Source: Rhodospirillales bacterium Alpha_05 (GTDB lineage Bacteria > Pseudomonadota > Alphaproteobacteria > Rhodospirillales > Rhodospirillaceae). Taken from it: a DNA stretch of 7,115 nt. The first letter of the stretch is position 1, and each line of letters starts with the position of its first letter. The stretch spans positions 1-7,115 of the forward strand of contig LUYR01000134.1 in the NCBI GenBank assembly GCA_001603335.1, in the 5' to 3' direction. The position numbers and the translations under genes are program-made. Shown here one piece after another: positions 5,124-7,115 of the stretch. The notes beneath the pieces are model-generated. The model searched no databases. It saw nothing but the letters and a program-made list of their open reading frames with translations, and was not told where the DNA came from.

Positions 5124-6568
5124 GCGCTGATGTAGCGGGAGATCGCGCGGTCGAGCACCGTCGAGGTGATGATGATCGTGGCGATGTCCTGCTTGCGCTG
5201 GATCGAGCCGCGCTTGACCATCTCGCGGTATTCGTCCACCAGCCCGCGCAGCGCGGCGACGCCGTCCTTGCGCTGGAGGTGCTGCTCGAAGAACACCCGG
5301 CCCAACCCCGGCTTGCCCCAAATGCCGTTCATGATCCCGACGATCTCGGGGATCGTCGGTCCCGCGTGTTCGTCGGGCTCGATCTCGGTGGAGAGTTCGA
5401 GGGCGGCGAGGGCGTCCGGGGTCATGTAGTCGAGGTAGCGGTTGCAGAAGGTCTTGAGGTTTTCGATGATCTCGCTGCGCGGCGGGCCGGGCGGCATCTC
5501 TCGGATGTTGCGGAGCAAATCGCCGAACGCCAGGATCGTCGAGGCGGGCTGCTTCACCAGGGTCGGGAAGTCGGCCCCGAGCATGGTGCGGAACACCGCG
5601 ATGTCGGTCTCGTGCTGGCGGTCCTTGACGTTGGGGCGGCCGCGCTTGTTGAGCTCGTCGTTGATCTTGTCGGTGACGTCGCGGATATCCCAGTTGCCCA
5701 GCGCGCGCAGCGCCTCGGGCGTGCGCACCAGCCGGAGCTCGAGGCCGAGGTCGCGGATCTGCTCGGGCACCGCGAAGCTCTGGGCGAACGAATAGAGGAA
5801 GCGCGGGTCCCACTCGAGGATTTCCACCGCGGCGGGGCCGAAGGTTTCGCCGAGCGCGCGGATCTGGAACGCCTTGACGTGGGTGAGCGCGTTGAGCCAG
5901 TCGGTGTCGGTCTGGTCGGTGAGAAGCTGGCCGAAGCGACCGCCGAGGCGCAGCCGCACCTCGCCCAGCGCCATCGCGTTCATCCCCGCGAGAATCCGCA
6001 GGCGCGGCAGCGCGCCGAGGGCATGGGCCTCGGCCGGAAGGCGGGTCAGGGCTTCCTTGTTGGCGGCGAAGATCAGCCGGATCGCGCGGTCGATGTAGGA
6101 CTGCTCGGCCTGGGTTACGGTCAGGCCGCAGGCTCCGGCGGGCGCGGCGCGCTTGCCGGGGCTGATCTTTTTGCCCTGGGGATTGAGGATCGCGATCAGG
6201 TCGAGCTGCCACGCGACCTCGAACACCTTGATCGCGCGCTCGATCGCCTTGTCGTTCTTGAGCGCCTGCTCGATCGGCAGGTTGCCGATCAGCGTGCCTT
6301 CCTCGCCGAGGGCCGCGCCTTCGAGCTTTTGCAGGAACGGATAGATCTTGCGCACCGCGCGCTGTAAGCGAGTCTGGCGGCCGCCGCCCGAATGCAGCGA
6401 CAGGCTGCGGAACGGCTTGGACAGGCCGAAGGGCAGAATGCGAAGGAAATCGGAATCGCCGTCCTGGACCCGAACCGCAAGCTTGGTGCGGCTGCTTTTT
6501 TTCTCACCTGCGGGTTTCGCCGCGGCATCGGCGCGGGGAGCAGGGGGTTTCGCGGGGGTCTTGGCCAT
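5120..6568 (-). CDS. Uncharacterised 482-residue protein
   Basis: I do not recognise this protein. The 482 residues begin with a disordered Ala/Pro/Lys-rich tail (1-28, MAKTPAKPPAPRADAAAKPA...EKK), followed by a mostly helical, charged body without a signal peptide or clear membrane segment, so it is probably cytosolic. Distinct stretches that look conserved in style are FLRILPFGLSKPFRSLSLHSGGG (41-63), the basic segment RLQRAVRKIYPFLQKLEG (67-84), LGNWDIRDVTDKINDELNKRGRPNVKDRQ (290-318) and IMNGIWGKPGLGRVFFEQHLQRKDGVAALRGLV (412-444). It has only two cysteines (147, 375) and no visible Walker, HTH or metal-binding motif. The start at 6568 is supported by GGAG four bases upstream. Codon usage matches its neighbours and the frame is intact, so it is a real gene. 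It is convergent to mgtE, with overlapping stop codons, and divergent from cobD; neither neighbour explains its role. Confidence 0.88.
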   Translation of the reverse strand: MAKTPAKPPAPRADAAAKPAGEKKSSRTKLAVRVQDGDSDFLRILPFGLSKPFRSLSLHSGGGRQTRLQRAVRKIYPFLQKLEGAALGEEGTLIGNLPIEQALKNDKAIERAIKVFEVAWQLDLIAILNPQGKKISPGKRAAPAGACGLTVTQAEQSYIDRAIRLIFAANKEALTRLPAEAHALGALPRLRILAGMNAMALGEVRLRLGGRFGQLLTDQTDTDWLNALTHVKAFQIRALGETFGPAAVEILEWDPRFLYSFAQSFAVPEQIRDLGLELRLVRTPEALRALGNWDIRDVTDKINDELNKRGRPNVKDRQHETDIAVFRTMLGADFPTLVKQPASTILAFGDLLRNIREMPPGPPRSEIIENLKTFCNRYLDYMTPDALAALELSTEIEPDEHAGPTIPEIVGIMNGIWGKPGLGRVFFEQHLQRKDGVAALRGLVDEYREMVKRGSIQRKQDIATIIITSTVLDRAISRYISA

Positions 6569-6625
6569 ACGTCTCCGGCCTCAATCAATCGCTTTGGCGC
6601 GCGTTCGCGGGCTGCGACGGCGCAA

Positions 6626-6655
6626 ATTCCATGGGTCGCTGCCGACTGTGCCCAA
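6626..6655 (-). promoter_or_regulatory. Weak candidate promoter for the 482-residue protein
   Basis: On the minus strand TTGGGC (6655-6650) and TGGAAT (6631-6626) are 18 bases apart, matching 3/6 and 4/6 of the sigma-70 boxes. The leader to the start at 6568 would be about 50 nt. The match is weak and offered only as the best pair seen in the 220-bp divergent gap 6569-6788. Confidence 0.22.
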
Positions 6656-6707
6656 GCTGGCCGTGGAAATCAAGGTTTCCCTAAGGCATGGCGGGGGCGC
6701 GCAGGCC

Positions 6708-6736
6708 TTGTTTCACCGCACGCGGTTGATTATGGT
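6708..6736 (+). promoter_or_regulatory. Candidate cobD promoter
   Basis: TTGTTT (6708-6713) and TATGGT (6731-6736) are exactly 17 bases apart, 3/6 and 4/6 matches with the strongest -10 positions kept. Transcription would begin near 6743, downstream of the in-frame ATG at 6732. This favours the later starts (6762 or 6789). I saw no cobalamin riboswitch core between here and the start. Confidence 0.35.
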
Positions 6737-6788
6737 GGCGCGGATCGTGGCGAAACCGGCCATGAATCCCGCGAGGAGACTTAAAGAC

Positions 6789-7115
6789 GTGACCCACGAT
6801 TCCCTGCCGATCCACGGCGGTGATCTCGCCGCTGCGTCCGCCCGTTACGGCGTCGCGCACGCGGACTGGCTGGACCTTTCCACCGGCATCAATCCCAATC
6901 CCTACCCCTGCGGCGATATTCCCGCGGCGGCGTGGCAGGCGCTGCCCGATGCCGCCTCGGGCGACGCGCTGATCGCAGCGGCGCGCCAGGGCTATGGTAT
7001 CGGCGACGCGGCCAAGGTGGTGGCGGCCTCGGGCACCCAGGCGCTGATCCAGTGGCTGCCGCGCCTGATCACCGCGCACGACGTGGCGGTGGTGACTCCG
7101 ACCTACGGCGAGCAC
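6789..7115 (+). CDS. cobD: Threonine-phosphate decarboxylase CobD, C-terminus cut by window edge
   Basis: This is the first 109 residues of a pyridoxal-phosphate enzyme of the aminotransferase class I fold that decarboxylates L-threonine phosphate to (R)-1-amino-2-propanol phosphate, the linker between corrin ring and nucleotide loop in cobalamin (named cobC in the Pseudomonas denitrificans scheme). Seen directly: IHGGDLAAASARYG (8-21), the hallmark DLSTGINPNPYP (29-40), LPDAASGDALIAAARQGYG (52-70), SGTQALIQWLPRL (81-93), where the cofactor phosphate is gripped, and VVTPTYGEH (101-109). The lysine that binds the cofactor lies past the window; the family is about 330-350 residues long. The GTG at 6789 is preferred because GAGGAGA (6773-6779) precedes it by nine bases and it gives a usual-length N-terminus. 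In-frame ATGs at 6762 and 6732 are alternatives, without clear ribosome sites. The gene is divergent from the uncharacterised gene and may open a B12 operon to the right. Confidence 0.94.
   Translation, partial: MTHDSLPIHGGDLAAASARYGVAHADWLDLSTGINPNPYPCGDIPAAAWQALPDAASGDALIAAARQGYGIGDAAKVVAASGTQALIQWLPRLITAHDVAVVTPTYGEH

Noticed and set aside
2520..6212. 1230-codon open frame on the minus strand
   Set aside because: It runs antisense through mgtE, across the tRNA-Leu gene and its terminator, and out of frame through lipB and the 482-aa gene. Its translation is Arg/Asp/His/Pro-rich low-complexity sequence, the usual product of a frame opposite GC-rich third codon positions.
4607..6367. 586-codon open frame on the plus strand
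   Set aside because: It lies out of frame in mgtE and antisense to the 482-aa gene, with no ribosome site and no family resemblance; a shadow of the two real genes.
1..7115. CRISPR arrays, insertion sequences, phage genes, toxin-antitoxin pairs
   Set aside because: No regular repeats, terminal inverted repeats, transposase motifs or small paired genes were seen; every substantial coding stretch is accounted for by seven genes and one tRNA.

Overview
The window is a chromosomal piece of a high-GC Gram-negative bacterium, most likely an alphaproteobacterium. The support is strong G/C bias at third codon positions, a lipB/tRNA-Leu/mgtE housekeeping cluster, and an aerobic-type CobD ('LSTGINPNPYP') of the alphaproteobacterial kind. 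The exact genus cannot be read from the sequence; a Rhodospirillales-like organism is a guess. No mobile element, CRISPR array or phage gene is visible.

Layout, left to right. (1) A PfkB/ribokinase-type sugar or nucleoside kinase on the minus strand is cut off at the left edge. It is divergent from a GntR regulator of the HutC/UTRA type (881-1681), and the 61-bp gap between them carries two TTTCGAA boxes 30 bp apart. The pair looks like a small substrate-responsive catabolic locus. (2) A LysE-family exporter (1969-2595) follows, after a 287-bp noncoding leader. That leader carries a repeat array resembling the operator of MocR-type regulators, although no MocR gene is in view. (3) lipB (octanoyltransferase, lipoate synthesis) lies convergent to lysE on the minus strand. 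(4) A 128-bp gap with a near-perfect 12-bp inverted repeat separates lipB from tRNA-Leu(GAG), which ends in a clear intrinsic terminator. (5) mgtE, a Mg2+ channel/transporter with N, CBS and membrane domains, follows on the plus strand behind a leader with two hairpins. (6) An unrecognised 482-residue, probably cytosolic protein is encoded convergently to mgtE, and the two stop codons overlap. (7) The right edge holds the start of cobD, which makes the aminopropanol-phosphate arm of cobalamin.

The genes do not form a single pathway. They are short, independently transcribed units arranged as divergent and convergent pairs with very tight 3' ends. The items most worth a second look are the orphan MocR-like operator before lysE, the uncharacterised 482-aa protein, the inverted repeat between lipB and tRNA-Leu, and the structured mgtE leader. 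I see no convincing multi-gene novel system here.
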